Both the position numbers and the translations under genes were made by a program. Shown here in pieces: positions 1 through 8,948 of a DNA stretch of 64,000 bases. Numbering within the stretch: the stretch's first letter is position 1; every line of letters starts with the position of its first letter. The notes beneath the pieces are model-generated. The model ran no database searches. It saw only the letters and a list, made by a program, of their open reading frames with translations, and was not told the DNA's origin. Source of the DNA: Ruminococcus sp. (GTDB lineage Bacteria; Bacillota; Clostridia; Oscillospirales; Acutalibacteraceae); the NCBI GenBank assembly GCA_017457155.1, contig JAFTHZ010000007.1, forward strand, positions 1 through 64,000, written 5' to 3'.

Positions 1-130
1 CCCACGGGACCCATTTATGGGTAGTAAGTAATAGTTGCATGGCTGGCAGGCCAATAAAAAGCGCACTTGTGCGCAGCCAGTAATATTAGGGCTATGCCCG
101 AAAATGAAATACCCCCCGTTTTACGGGGGG
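1..130. repeat. Cluster of short perfect palindromes at left edge
   Basis: No gene is visible here. Four short inverted repeats follow one another: ACCCAT/ATGGGT at 9-22, GCGCAC/GTGCGC at 61-74, GGGC/GCCC at 89-99, and the strong CCCCCCGT/ACGGGGGG hairpin at 112-130. The last could act as a terminator for whatever gene lies left of the window, since an AT-rich stretch follows it. The role of the others is unknown. Confidence 0.5.
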
Positions 131-149
131 ATATTTATTATTGTATAAC

Positions 150-177
150 GAAAAGACTTCCCGTATATGGGAAGTCT
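150..177 (-). terminator. Intrinsic terminator of the mrp gene
   Basis: AGACTTCCC (154-162) pairs with GGGAAGTCT (169-177) around a six-base loop. Read on the minus strand it is followed by TTTTCG. It lies 18 bases past the mrp stop codon. Confidence 0.75.
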
Positions 178-195
178 TAAACGTTAAGGTTTTTA

Positions 196-1017
196 TCAGA
201 GGTTTTCCACTGCGTCGGCGGCTTTCTCGAAGTAGTCGCCTACAAACAGCTCCATTGTACCTGTGTCGGTGCAGGTTGCCAGAGCGGGGTCGATGGGCAG
301 CTTTGCCAGCACCTGAGTGCCGTACTTTGCAGCGATCTCCTCAATGTGGCTCTCGCCGAAGGGCTTGTGCTCCTTGCCGCAGTCGGGACACTTGAAGTAG
401 CTCATGTTCTCTACAAGGCCCAGAATGGGAATGTTCATCAGGTTTGCCATTTTGGCGGCTTTCTCAACGATCATTCCTACCAGCTCCTGAACGGATGCAA
501 CAACGATGATGCCGTCTACGGGCAGGCTCTGGAATACTGTCAGAGGAACATCGCCTGTTCCGGGAGGCATATCGATGAACATATAGTCAACATCGTTCCA
601 TACTACCTCTGTCCAGAACTGCTTGACGGTTCCTGCGATGACGGGACCTCTCCAGACAACGGGGTCGGTGTCGTTCTCAAGGAGGAGGTTGATGGAGATA
701 ACATCGATGCCTGTCTTGGTTCTGACAGGGAGGATGCCCATATCGGTGCCCTGACATTTCTCGGTGAGACCGAAAGCCTTGGGGATGGAGGGTCCTGTAA
801 TATCAGCGTCCAGCACAGCGGTCTTGTATCCGCGGCGGTTCATCATAACCGCCATGGCAGAGGTGACAAGGCTTTTGCCTACGCCGCCTTTGCCGGAAAC
901 GATACCGATAACTTTCTTAACACTGGAGAACTTGTTAAGTTCTTCCTTGGGGATCACGTTTTCTCCTTTGGAGTGGCAGTTCTCGCCACAGGTTTCACAG
1001 TTGTGAGTGCAACCCAT
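196..1017 (-). CDS. mrp: Mrp/NBP35-family P-loop ATPase, Fe-S cluster carrier
   Basis: This 273-residue protein belongs to the Mrp/ApbC/NBP35 ATPases that hold and transfer Fe-S clusters in the cytoplasm. The deviant Walker A motif GKGGVGKS is near residue 42, and the cluster-binding CPDC pair is near residue 211. The N-terminus carries a further cysteine set (CTHNCETCGENC), as in NBP35-type members and many clostridial Mrp proteins. The IDMPPGTGD motif of the family is intact. It is the last gene of a leftward run and has its own terminator. An Fe-S carrier fits a genome region rich in Fe-S proteins such as Rnf and endonuclease III, but that link is only inferred. Confidence 0.9.
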   Translation of the reverse strand: MGCTHNCETCGENCHSKGENVIPKEELNKFSSVKKVIGIVSGKGGVGKSLVTSAMAVMMNRRGYKTAVLDADITGPSIPKAFGLTEKCQGTDMGILPVRTKTGIDVISINLLLENDTDPVVWRGPVIAGTVKQFWTEVVWNDVDYMFIDMPPGTGDVPLTVFQSLPVDGIIVVASVQELVGMIVEKAAKMANLMNIPILGLVENMSYFKCPDCGKEHKPFGESHIEEIAAKYGTQVLAKLPIDPALATCTDTGTMELFVGDYFEKAADAVENL

Positions 1018-1139
1018 TTTTATTCTACCTCTTTTCGTAAATCAAGCGCAAAGAAAAAAGAAATCTCCTTGCGCCTGTTTCTGTGTTTATTTTGTAAAGT
1101 TCTGCACAAAGTTATGCAGAAACAAGTTCAGTTTCGGGA

Positions 1140-1823
1140 TTATTCTGCAGCTTCTTCCTCTGCAGCTTCTTCTGCTGCATCTTCCTCGGAGGTGATTGCC
1201 TCTGCTGCTGTGCATACGACATAGCTGCCGATTTTGACATCTTCCTGTGCAGGGGTAACATCAGAGAGACGGATCTCCTTTGCGGGGTCGAATGCCATAT
1301 CCAGGTCGTCAACGACCATGAGAGCGCCTGTTGTGTCTGCGTCACAGAGCACATATACGGCCTGTGCCTCGGTCTCCTGGGGAGCCTCTGCAACAGTCTC
1401 GTCCTCCTCTTCAGCCATCTCAAAACCGCTGAAGAAGGTGTAGGGGAGTCCGTAGCCCAGTGCGATACAAGCCAGAATGAACAGGGGGCTGTAGTCCACA
1501 GGAGTGGTACCACCCAGATTTGCGATTGCATTGTGCAGGGGAAGCTCAGGGATGAGCTGTGCAAGTATTGCGTACAGTGCAGGGATAACAATGATGATAA
1601 GTGTGCCAATGCTGAAGCGCTTGACAGGTCTGCCCTCGCCGACTCTGGTAGCATAGAACAGCACCAGACCAAAAACGGCGAACACTACTGTGTTGACATA
1701 AGGTGCGATTTCTGTGGCGGTTGCGGTCATATTCAGGAAGAAGTATGCGCAGACAATGTAGCCTAAAATCAGAAATGCGGAAAAGATGAGATTGAGAGAA
1801 TCTCTTTTGTTGGGTTTATTCAT
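1140..1823 (-). CDS. Small polytopic membrane protein with acidic tail, unknown function
   Basis: I do not recognise a family for this 227-residue protein. The first 135 residues hold about four hydrophobic membrane segments. A soluble part follows, and the end is a highly acidic Glu/Ala-rich tail (from about residue 210). The tail is encoded by near-repetitive GCAGCTTCTTC-type codons, so it may vary in length between strains. A promoter of its own lies upstream, although it is collinear with prmA and mrp. The function cannot be told from sequence or context. Confidence 0.8.
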   Translation of the reverse strand: MNKPNKRDSLNLIFSAFLILGYIVCAYFFLNMTATATEIAPYVNTVVFAVFGLVLFYATRVGEGRPVKRFSIGTLIIIVIPALYAILAQLIPELPLHNAIANLGGTTPVDYSPLFILACIALGYGLPYTFFSGFEMAEEEDETVAEAPQETEAQAVYVLCDADTTGALMVVDDLDMAFDPAKEIRLSDVTPAQEDVKIGSYVVCTAAEAITSEEDAAEEAAEEEAAE

Positions 1824-1894
1824 AGTGAAAAGCCTCCGTGTTCAGAGAATTTATGCTTGTTCAGCATAGCAAGCCTATGTGACGGCTCTATGAA

Positions 1895-1923
1895 ATTTTA
1901 TCAAAAAAATCCTGCCTATGCAA
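1895..1923 (-). promoter_or_regulatory. SigA-type promoter for the small membrane protein gene
   Basis: On the minus strand TTGCAT and TAAAAT are separated by 17 bases, about 70 bases upstream of the start codon. This suggests that the membrane protein, and perhaps mrp, can be transcribed apart from the heat-shock operon. Confidence 0.55.
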
Positions 1924-1941
1924 TAGTTAATTGCGATTATT

Positions 1942-2862
1942 TCATTTTTTTACTTTTGCTGCGATACATACCCAGCCGCCGTCCTCAAAGGTCTCGACTA
2001 CTTCAAAGTCCTTGGAGATGGCCTCAAGCACGTTGTCGTGGCGGTTGTCGATGATACCGCTCATGATATATACGGAGTCCTCGTTCATAAACTGGCGGAC
2101 GTCCTTGGACAGCATAATGATGGCGTCAGCCACAATGTTTGCAACTACCACATCGTAGATGCCCTCAACCTTATCTGTCAGGTTGCCTGCAACAAAGGAA
2201 CAGGTGTCTGAGACGTTGTTAAGCTCAGCGTTCTCTATGGCGGTGCGGACTGCTGTGGGGTCGATATCAACGCCAAAAGCGCTGTCTGCTCCCAGCAGAA
2301 CGGAGGCGATGGAGAGGATTCCCGAGCCACAGCCTACGTCCAGAATCTTTGTGCCTTCGGTGACGTATTTCTCAAGGCACTGCAGACACAGTCTTGTGGT
2401 CTCGTGGTTGCCTGTGCCGAATGCCATACCCGGGTCGATGTTGATGACCTTTCTGCCCTCGGGGTCGTACTCGTCTCTCCAGGTGGGACGGATGAGGAGT
2501 TTCTCTCCTACGGGAATGGGATAGAAATACTGCTTCCAGTTGTTGCGCCAGTCCATCTCGTTGCAACCTGTGGTGTCAATCTCTGAGGAGATTCCCTGCT
2601 CGGAGAGTCTCTCTCTGAGAAAAGCGATGGATTCCTGAGGATTCTCCTCGGGGCTTATGTATACATGGATGAGAGCGCGGCTCTTGTCCTTGCTCAGAAG
2701 CTCCTCGTCGATGAGATCGATGTGAGCAATCTCCATGACCTCCTCGGAGAGGGTGGCGTAGTCCTCAACATAGAAGCCGTAGGGAACGATCATGTGTGCA
2801 ATCGCCTCGGCGGTCTCCAGGTTCTCTCTGTCAACGCTTACGATGATTTCGGTCCATTCCAT
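1942..2862 (-). CDS. prmA: Ribosomal protein L11 methyltransferase
   Basis: This protein of 306 residues is a SAM-dependent methyltransferase that trimethylates ribosomal protein L11. An N-terminal substrate-recognition half is followed by a Rossmann fold. The SAM-binding motif reads LDVGCGSGILSIAS near residue 175 and the catalytic-loop motif reads VVANIVADAI near residue 240. The order dnaJ-prmA is common in Firmicutes, and the gap to dnaJ is only 34 bases, so it is very probably the distal gene of the HrcA-controlled operon. Confidence 0.93.
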   Translation of the reverse strand: MEWTEIIVSVDRENLETAEAIAHMIVPYGFYVEDYATLSEEVMEIAHIDLIDEELLSKDKSRALIHVYISPEENPQESIAFLRERLSEQGISSEIDTTGCNEMDWRNNWKQYFYPIPVGEKLLIRPTWRDEYDPEGRKVINIDPGMAFGTGNHETTRLCLQCLEKYVTEGTKILDVGCGSGILSIASVLLGADSAFGVDIDPTAVRTAIENAELNNVSDTCSFVAGNLTDKVEGIYDVVVANIVADAIIMLSKDVRQFMNEDSVYIMSGIIDNRHDNVLEAISKDFEVVETFEDGGWVCIAAKVKK

Positions 2863-2896
2863 AGTGTATTACCTCTCTGTACAAAGGCTGAACAAA

Positions 2897-4045
2897 TCAG
2901 CCGAAAATCTTTTTCAGAATATCTCCGAAGCCTTTGCGCTTGGAATAGTTCTTCTCTGATGAAGCTTCCTCGAACTGACGCAGAAGCTCCTTCTGTTTGG
3001 AGTTGAGATTCTTGGGAACCTCAACGGTAACCTTCACGTACTGGTCACCTCTGCCCCTGCCGTTGATGTGGGGGATACCCTTGCCCTTGAGCTTGAACAC
3101 ATCTCCGGGCTGGGTGCCGTCATGGACAGCGTAGCTTACCTTGCCGTCAATGGTGGGAACAACTACCTCTGCACCCAGGGATGCCTGTGTAAAGGTGAGT
3201 GGAAGCTCGCACCATACATCGTCACCTCTGCGATCAAAGATGGGGTGGGGACGTACGTCTACATATACATGTACATCGCCTGCGGGGCCTCCGTTGATAC
3301 CGCTGGAGCCCTGACCGGAAATGTTGAGCACCTGGTCAGCGTTGATGCCTGCAGGGATGGTGATCTCGATTTTTCTCTGCTTCTTCTTTCTGCCTGCACC
3401 GGAGCATGCCTTGCAGGGATTTTCGATGACCTTGCCTGTGCCGCGACAGGTGTCACAGGCTCTTGAAGTCTGTACCACACCGAAAGGAGTGCGCTGGTTG
3501 ACTGTCACCTGTCCTCTGCCCGAGCATACGGAGCAGGTTTTTGCAGATGTGCCCTTCTGAGCACCTGTGCCTGAGCATTCCTCACAGGTACAGACAGCGT
3601 TGTAGGATATTTCTTTCTTGCAGCCTTTTGCAGCCTCGTCAAAGGAGATGACAACGGTTGCTTCCACATCGGCTCCTCTGCGGGGAGCGTTGGGGTTGGC
3701 GCTTCTTCTGCTGCCGCCAAAACCTCCGAATCCGCCGAAAACGCTGTTGAATATATCGCCCAGGTCAATATCCTGACCGAAGGGGCTGCCGCCGTAGCCG
3801 CCACCGCCGTAGTTAGGGTCTACGCCTGCGTGGCCGAACTGGTCATATCTGGCGCGTTTGTCTTTGTCGGAGAGCACCTCGTATGCCTCGCCGACCTCTT
3901 TGAATTTTGCCTCGGCTTCTGCGTTGCCGGGATTCAGGTCAGGGTGATACTGCTTTGCAAGCTTTCTGTATGCTTTCTTTATCTCGTCCTCAGAAGCTCC
4001 CTTCTGAAGTCCCATAACCTCATAGTAGTCCCTTTTTTCAGCCAA
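2897..4045 (-). CDS. dnaJ: Chaperone DnaJ (Hsp40)
   Basis: This is a full-length type I Hsp40 of 382 residues that stimulates the DnaK ATPase and delivers unfolded clients. The J domain has the HPD tripeptide (YHPDLNPG) near residue 34 and is followed by a Gly/Phe-rich linker. Four zinc-binding repeats are present: [24 protein letters not shown] and CKACSGAG. The C-terminal substrate-binding domain is complete. It follows dnaK, but a 168-base gap with a strong hairpin separates them. Confidence 0.97.
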   Translation of the reverse strand: MAEKRDYYEVMGLQKGASEDEIKKAYRKLAKQYHPDLNPGNAEAEAKFKEVGEAYEVLSDKDKRARYDQFGHAGVDPNYGGGGYGGSPFGQDIDLGDIFNSVFGGFGGFGGSRRSANPNAPRRGADVEATVVISFDEAAKGCKKEISYNAVCTCEECSGTGAQKGTSAKTCSVCSGRGQVTVNQRTPFGVVQTSRACDTCRGTGKVIENPCKACSGAGRKKKQRKIEITIPAGINADQVLNISGQGSSGINGGPAGDVHVYVDVRPHPIFDRRGDDVWCELPLTFTQASLGAEVVVPTIDGKVSYAVHDGTQPGDVFKLKGKGIPHINGRGRGDQYVKVTVEVPKNLNSKQKELLRQFEEASSEKNYSKRKGFGDILKKIFG

Positions 4046-4110
4046 GTTCTCACCCTCTTTTTATACATTTAGTTGGTTAATAACAGAAAAATTAAAACAA
4101 TTAATAACGG

Positions 4111-4149
4111 CACAAGGGCTGTTCTCCCCGTGAGAGAACAGCTCCTGTG
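4111..4149 (-). other. Intercistronic stem-loop between dnaK and dnaJ
   Basis: Positions 4111-4126 and 4134-4149 form a stem of 16 pairs with one mismatch and one G-U pair around a seven-base loop. No uninterrupted T-run follows on the minus strand, only a T-rich stretch. It may be an RNA-processing or stability element or a leaky terminator that sets the DnaK:DnaJ ratio. Confidence 0.6.
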
Positions 4150-4213
4150 TGATTATTTGTGATATATACAGTATATTACATGACAGGCTGTGCCGTGTCA
4201 ATCAGTATACGGA

Positions 4214-6049
4214 TCAGTTGCCCTCAACATCTGTGAAGTCTGCGTCGTACACGTTGCCCTCAGGTGCGGGACCTGCCTGTGCGGTGGGGTCCTGAGGAGC
4301 AGCCTGTGCCTGTGCGGCAGCAGCCTGATAGAGTCTCTGAGAAATCTCGTGGAGGGATTTCTGCAGGTCCTCCTTTGCTGCGTCGATGAGAGCCTTGTCG
4401 TCCTTTGCGATGGCGTCCTTTACAGCCTGTGCCTTGGTGGTGAGGGTGTTCTTGTCATCCTCGGGGAGCTTGTCGCCGCTGTCAGAGACCAGTTTCTCTG
4501 CCTGATATGCCATGTTCTCAGCCTCGTTCTTGGCATCTACTGCCTCACGGCGTGCCTTATCCTCTGCTGCGAACTGCTCTGCCTCTTTGACAGCCTTGTC
4601 GATGTCCTCCTTGGACATGTTGGTGGAGGAGGAGATTGTGATGTTCTGCTCCTTGCCTGTGCCAAGGTCCTTTGCGCTTACGTTAACGATACCGTTGGAG
4701 TCGATATCGAAGGTAACCTCGATCTGGGGGATTCCTCTGGGAGCAGGAGCAATTCCTGTCAGAGCAAAAAGTCCCAGCTGCTTGTTGTCTCTTGCGAACT
4801 CTCTCTCGCCCTGAAGAACGTTGACCTCAACCTGAGTCTGGTTGTCAGCTGCAGTGGAGAAGATCTGGCTCTTCTTTGTGGGGATGGTGGTGTTTCTCTC
4901 GATGATCTTTGTCATGATACCGCCCATGGTCTCAACACCCAGTGAGAGGGGAGTAACATCCAGAAGCAGAAGTCCCTCGACCTCGCCGCCGAGAACACCT
5001 GCCTGCAGAGCTGCGCCGATTGCAACGCACTCGTCAGGGTTGATACCCTTGAAGGGTTCTTTGCCGATGAGAGATTTAACAGCCTCCTGGACAGCGGGAA
5101 TTCTGGAAGAACCGCCTACCATGAGAACCTTGTCGATCTCGTTTATCTGAAGACCGCTGTCAGACAGAGCCTGCTTTACGGGGATGATGGTCTTCTCAAC
5201 CAGGTCTGCTGTGAGCTCGTTGAACTTTGCTCTTGTGAGGGTCATGTTCAGGTGCTTGGGACCTGTTGCATCTGCTGTGATGTAGGGCAGATTGATATCT
5301 GTGGAAGTAACGCCTGAGAGCTCGATCTTAGCCTTCTCTGCTGCTTCCTTGAGTCTCTGCATTGCAAGGCTGTCGCCGCTCAGGTCGATGCCTGCCTCTG
5401 CCTTGTAGCTTGTAACGATCCAGTCGATTACTCTCTGGTCAAAGTCGTCGCCGCCCAGACGGTTGTTACCTGCTGTTGCCAGAACCTCCTGAACGCCGTC
5501 GCCCATCTCGATGATGGATACGTCGAAGGTACCGCCGCCCAGGTCGTATACCATAACCTTCTGGTCGGTCTCCTTGTCGATGCCGTAGGAGAGAGCTGCA
5601 GCTGTAGGCTCGTTGATAATACGCTTAACCTCCAGACCTGCAATCTTACCTGCGTCCTTTGTAGCCTGACGCTGTGCGTCGGTGAAGTATGCGGGAACTG
5701 TGATGACAGCCTGAGTAACCTTATCGCCAAGATATGCCTCTGCGTCGGTCTTCAGCTTCTGAAGAATCATTGCGGAGATCTCCTGGGGAGTGTATGCCTT
5801 GCCGCCGATGTTTACCTTGTAGTCTGTGCCCATTTCTCTTTTGATGGAAGCAACTGTACCTGCGGGGTTTGTGATAGCCTGGCGCTTAGCAACCTGACCA
5901 ACCATACGCTCGCCGTTTGCTGAGAAAGCAACCACAGAGGGAGTTGTTCTTGCGCCTTCAGCGTTAGCGATAACTACGGGCTCGCCGCCCTCGATAACTG
6001 CTACGCAGGAGTTTGTTGTACCAAGATCGATACCAATTGTCTTTGCCAT
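4214..6049 (-). CDS. dnaK: Chaperone DnaK (Hsp70)
   Basis: This 611-residue Hsp70 has a complete nucleotide-binding domain (GIDLGTTNS at the start, [10 protein letters not shown] near residue 170) and a beta-sandwich substrate-binding domain. The helical lid ends in [10 protein letters not shown], a usual Firmicutes tail. It works in the cytoplasm with DnaJ and GrpE in refolding proteins. The site TTGGAGG precedes the start. A 161-base gap separates it from grpE, and I see no second CIRCE in it, so control should come from the hrcA promoter. Confidence 0.98.
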   Translation of the reverse strand: MAKTIGIDLGTTNSCVAVIEGGEPVVIANAEGARTTPSVVAFSANGERMVGQVAKRQAITNPAGTVASIKREMGTDYKVNIGGKAYTPQEISAMILQKLKTDAEAYLGDKVTQAVITVPAYFTDAQRQATKDAGKIAGLEVKRIINEPTAAALSYGIDKETDQKVMVYDLGGGTFDVSIIEMGDGVQEVLATAGNNRLGGDDFDQRVIDWIVTSYKAEAGIDLSGDSLAMQRLKEAAEKAKIELSGVTSTDINLPYITADATGPKHLNMTLTRAKFNELTADLVEKTIIPVKQALSDSGLQINEIDKVLMVGGSSRIPAVQEAVKSLIGKEPFKGINPDECVAIGAALQAGVLGGEVEGLLLLDVTPLSLGVETMGGIMTKIIERNTTIPTKKSQIFSTAADNQTQVEVNVLQGEREFARDNKQLGLFALTGIAPAPRGIPQIEVTFDIDSNGIVNVSAKDLGTGKEQNITISSSTNMSKEDIDKAVKEAEQFAAEDKARREAVDAKNEAENMAYQAEKLVSDSGDKLPEDDKNTLTTKAQAVKDAIAKDDKALIDAAKEDLQKSLHEISQRLYQAAAAQAQAAPQDPTAQAGPAPEGNVYDADFTDVEGN

Positions 6050-6210
6050 AATAAAATACCTCCAAATATGAATAGTGTGTTTTTTGACTTGATTTATACT
6101 TTATATATTAACTGTCGGGTGACAGTGGTTTGCTGTTTTGCTGCGCTTGTATTCTTACGATTTTCGGGTGGTACTCGAAAACCTCGGGCTCCGTCCCCTC
6201 GGCACTTCTG

Positions 6211-6765
6211 TTATCCGCAGTTTGCAACCTGTACCATAGCGGGACGAATAACCTTGTCGCCCAGCTTGAAGCCTTTCTGGAATACGGCGGCAAGAGCGTT
6301 TGCAGGAAGCTCCTCATTCTCGGTTCTTGCTACTGCGTTATGATACACAGGGTCAAAGATGTCGCCTGTCTCGCCGAAGCTCTCAACGCCCAGTTTCTCC
6401 AGACACTTCATAAGCTGGTTGCCGATGAGCTCGATGCCCTGTCTCTGGGCGTCGTCCTCGGGGGTGGATGCCAGGGCAGCGTTTACTGAGTCTGCCAGTG
6501 GCAGCAGCTCCTCCACAGCCTTGGCGGTGGCGTCTGCGTATATGGAAAGCTTTTCCTGCTGAGTTCTCTTTCTGTAGTTGTCATACTCAGCTGCAAGCCT
6601 CATATAACTTTCTTTCTGATTGTTCAGCTCTTCGGTGAGCTTCTCCTCGGGGGTGGGCTCAGCCTCTGCTTCTGCGGTGGCTGTTTCCTCCTCGGGGGTG
6701 GTTTCTGTGACCTCTGTCTCCTCTGCATCGGAAACGGGGGTGTTTACTTCTTTCTCTTTGCTCAT
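6211..6765 (-). CDS. grpE: Nucleotide exchange factor GrpE
   Basis: This 184-residue protein releases ADP from DnaK. The first 55 residues are an acidic, disordered Glu/Thr-rich extension. A long dimerising helix follows (YMRLAAEYDNYRKRTQQEK) and then the beta-domain that contacts DnaK, ending in VIRPAMVQVA. AAGGAGC precedes the start codon. It lies 22 bases after hrcA in the classical order hrcA-grpE-dnaK-dnaJ. Confidence 0.96.
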   Translation of the reverse strand: MSKEKEVNTPVSDAEETEVTETTPEEETATAEAEAEPTPEEKLTEELNNQKESYMRLAAEYDNYRKRTQQEKLSIYADATAKAVEELLPLADSVNAALASTPEDDAQRQGIELIGNQLMKCLEKLGVESFGETGDIFDPVYHNAVARTENEELPANALAAVFQKGFKLGDKVIRPAMVQVANCG

Positions 6766-6787
6766 TTCATAAGCTCCTTTATATATG

Positions 6788-7816
6788 TTATATGTTTATT
6801 ATCTCATCCAGTAATGTGCCCACCGTGTGACAGATGTAAGCCACAGCACCTGCGGCAACGGCGTAGTCTGTTCTGGGAGGAGCGAAAAGTGCAACAGCTC
6901 CTGCGCATCCTCCTGCTATTTCGTACCTTGCGGTAATGACAGCACAATGAAGAAGGTCTCTGTGTCCTGATTCGCTGCCAAGCAGAATCTTCATTCCGCT
7001 TTTGTGAGAGAAGAGCAGCTGTGAGGTTTGCTCGCTGTTGCCCAGAAAGCTCATTATGCCTCTGGTTGTGAGGATGTCTACGTCAGGTGCAAACAGGAGT
7101 TTTGTCTGACCTGCGGTCCAAAGCTGTACCTGAAGCGCCTGTTGTGCAAGCTCCATAATGGAGATGAGGGCTTGTGGTGTCAGCAGGGTGAGTTCTCCGA
7201 AGGAGGAGGCTACCGTCTGCATGAAGGGGCGGGTGAGCTCCTTGAGGGGGACCCCTGCGAGAGCTTTGTTCAGTACCTTCTGGAGCACCTGAGTTATCTC
7301 GGAGGTGACAACGAAGTTGCACCTGAACAGTCGGCTCTTGACTATACCTGTGGTGGTCACCAGCACCGCCATGGCTGTGTGCCTGCCTGTGCCGATGAAG
7401 TGCAGTCGGTGGACTCTGGCGTCCCCTGAGGGGGGAGTGGTGGTTACCGCCGCAAAACCTGTGTAGTCAGACAAAAGCTCAGCAGCAACCCGAAGAAGGT
7501 TCTCCGGGGTATCCGCTGCGGCGGAGAGTTTACTGTCTATATAGTCACAGGCTCTGGGAGAAGGGGCTTTGGCTGTCATCAGGTTATCGATGTAGTATCG
7601 GATGCCCTTCTGGGTGGGGAGTCTGCCTGCTGAGGTGTGAGGTTGATAAAGATAACCTCCCGCCAGCAGGTCTGCCATATCATTTCTCACCGTTGCAGGA
7701 GAGACTGAGATGCCTGTCTCTGCCAGAAGTGTCTTGGAGCCAACGGGCTCGCCTGATGTGATGTAAGCCTCGACGATGGCGCGGAGGATCTTCTGTTTTC
7801 TTTCTGCCAGCTCCAT
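6788..7816 (-). CDS. hrcA: Heat-inducible transcription repressor HrcA
   Basis: This protein of 342 residues is the repressor that binds CIRCE and is kept active by GroE in Firmicutes. The N-terminal winged helix contains the family sequence EAYITSGEPVGSKTL near residue 16 and VSPATVRNDMADL near residue 33. GAF-like ligand or dimerisation regions make up the rest. CAGGAGG stands 7 bases before the ATG. It is the first gene of its operon, and a perfect CIRCE lies 25 bases upstream, so it represses itself. Confidence 0.95.
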   Translation of the reverse strand: MELAERKQKILRAIVEAYITSGEPVGSKTLLAETGISVSPATVRNDMADLLAGGYLYQPHTSAGRLPTQKGIRYYIDNLMTAKAPSPRACDYIDSKLSAAADTPENLLRVAAELLSDYTGFAAVTTTPPSGDARVHRLHFIGTGRHTAMAVLVTTTGIVKSRLFRCNFVVTSEITQVLQKVLNKALAGVPLKELTRPFMQTVASSFGELTLLTPQALISIMELAQQALQVQLWTAGQTKLLFAPDVDILTTRGIMSFLGNSEQTSQLLFSHKSGMKILLGSESGHRDLLHCAVITARYEIAGGCAGAVALFAPPRTDYAVAAGAVAYICHTVGTLLDEIINI

Positions 7817-7840
7817 TCCATCGCCTCCTGTCTGTGGGTG

Positions 7841-7867
7841 TTAGCACTCTCGATGTCCGAGTGCTAA
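7841..7867. promoter_or_regulatory. CIRCE operator
   Basis: The inverted repeat TTAGCACTC-N9-GAGTGCTAA is a perfect match to the HrcA operator. It lies between the hrcA promoter and start codon and overlaps the expected start of transcription. Confidence 0.98.
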
Positions 7868-7877
7868 CTCTACTAAT

Positions 7878-7906
7878 AGAGTACACCCAATATCAGGAAA
7901 AGTCAA
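7878..7906 (-). promoter_or_regulatory. Promoter of the hrcA operon
   Basis: TTGACT and TACTCT are 17 bases apart on the minus strand, just upstream of CIRCE. The -10 hexamer is weak, but the position relative to the operator is what HrcA control needs. Confidence 0.6.
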
Positions 7907-8128
7907 GTGTAATTTGAATAAATGATTTGTGAATTATCTGTGTACGCAGGGTGCAGGGGGTTCTGTCAGCCGGTAGAAAAAGGGATTATCCCCCGCAAAG
8001 GTGTGTTTTTTGGGTAGTTATGCACAAGATGCCTTGTATATTATATATGGAATACTATCTATATATTGTGGATTTATGGGAGTAATGAAAAAAATTTCAA
8101 AAAATCTCGCTCAAAATAAATAAAATGC

Positions 8129-8160
8129 TTGCAATTTTTTCGCGATAGTGTTATTATAAT
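8129..8160 (+). promoter_or_regulatory. Promoter of rpsT
   Basis: TTGCAA at 8129-8134 is followed after 17 bases by TATTAT (8152-8157), which overlaps a perfect TATAAT at 8155-8160. Either could serve as -10. A leader of about 85 bases follows. The rest of the hrcA-rpsT gap is AT-rich with no further gene. Confidence 0.65.
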
Positions 8161-8180
8161 TCAGCACGATTGTGACAATA

Positions 8181-8225
8181 GGGCCTTTTAGTAGGTCCCA
8201 ACAATATATTTCACGATTATTCGTG
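8181..8225 (+). promoter_or_regulatory. Structured leader of rpsT
   Basis: Two hairpins precede the gene: GGGCCT/AGGTCCC with a bulge at 8181-8199 and CACGA-TTAT-TCGTG at 8212-8225. Ribosomal protein S20 is autoregulated at the RNA level in several bacteria, so this may be a binding site. The evidence here is only secondary structure. Confidence 0.35.
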
Positions 8226-8252
8226 TTATCGCTTTTTGAAGGAGGTGGCAAA

Positions 8253-8513
8253 GTGCCTAATATCAAATCAGCAAAGAAGCGCGTTAAGGTTATCGCAACC
8301 AAGACTGCTCAGAACAAGAGCATTAAGTCTGCTCTCAGAACAGCTATCAAGAAAGCATACAATGCAATTGACACCAATGCAGAGAACAAAGCTGAGGCTG
8401 TTCGTCTTGCTGTTAAGAAAATTGATCAGGCTGCTGCAAAGGGTATTCTGCATAAGAACACTGCCGCAAGAAGCAAGTCCAATCTTGTTAAGCGCCTGAA
8501 CGCAACTGCATAA
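8253..8513 (+). CDS. rpsT: 30S ribosomal protein S20
   Basis: This is the 86-residue 16S rRNA-binding protein S20 of the small subunit, starting [11 protein letters not shown] and ending in [10 protein letters not shown] chose the GTG at 8253 because AAGGAGGTGG lies just upstream and the length matches the family. An in-frame extension back to 8172 has no ribosome site and no similarity to S20. The gene is monocistronic, between its own promoter and terminator. Confidence 0.96.
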   Translation: MPNIKSAKKRVKVIATKTAQNKSIKSALRTAIKKAYNAIDTNAENKAEAVRLAVKKIDQAAAKGILHKNTAARSKSNLVKRLNATA

Positions 8514-8546
8514 TTGCGTCAAGTTAATATTTCTTAAAAGTAACCT

Positions 8547-8575
8547 TAAAAGCAGAGCTATCTCTGCTTTTTTTG
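8547..8575 (+). terminator. Terminator of rpsT
   Basis: AGCAGAG/CTCTGCT (8551-8568) with a CTAT loop is followed by a run of six T residues. Confidence 0.9.
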
Positions 8576-8715
8576 TTTTCCCAAAAAAATCTTTTATTTA
8601 CATTATTTCGGTTGACTTTTAAGATTCGGGCTGTTATTATTATCATAGAAATTGTATAGAATATCTTTAGAGAGCTTTTATATAATATCGTGAAGTTCTG
8701 ATTGGAGGCGTTAAT

Positions 8716-8868
8716 ATGAAGAAGGATAATTCTTTAGGTTGGCTGGTTGCTCTTCTGTCTGCTGTTATTGCAGTTGCCGCAGCTGCTGCAGCAATCATGG
8801 CGGTTAAGAACAAGAAGAAGAGAGACGACGAGGAGCTGGAGGAGTATCTCGACAGCGCAATCGTCTGA
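8716..8868 (+). CDS. Small single-pass membrane peptide, 50 residues
   Basis: The ATG at 8716 is preceded by GGAGG at 8704-8708 and opens a 50-codon frame. After MKKDNSLG there is one hydrophobic Ala/Val-rich segment (residues 9-30). A basic cluster (KNKKKR) and an acidic helix-like tail (DDEELEEYLD) follow. The positive-inside rule would place the charged tail in the cytoplasm. A strong terminator follows. I recognise no named family. The good ribosome site, the clear three-part design and the isolated transcription unit argue that it is real. Confidence 0.7.
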   Translation: MKKDNSLGWLVALLSAVIAVAAAAAAIMAVKNKKKRDDEELEEYLDSAIV

Positions 8869-8890
8869 TAGACTTTTTTATCAAACAAAA

Positions 8891-8939
8891 ACGCAGGTAC
8901 CGTAACCCTGAGTGGCTACAGCACCTGCGTGTTTTTTTT
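8891..8939. terminator. Terminator between convergent genes
   Basis: ACGCAGGT (8891-8898) pairs with ACCTGCGT (8923-8930) and is followed by GTTTTTTTT. On the other strand TTTTGTTT follows the stem, so it can also serve the LRR-dockerin gene. Confidence 0.85.
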
Positions 8940-8948
8940 GTCTTTTTA

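Noticed and set aside
1140..1220. CAG/GCTTCTTC-type codon repeats as a CRISPR or microsatellite locus
   Set aside because: They encode the Glu/Ala tail of the membrane protein in frame. There are no spacers or direct repeats of CRISPR size.
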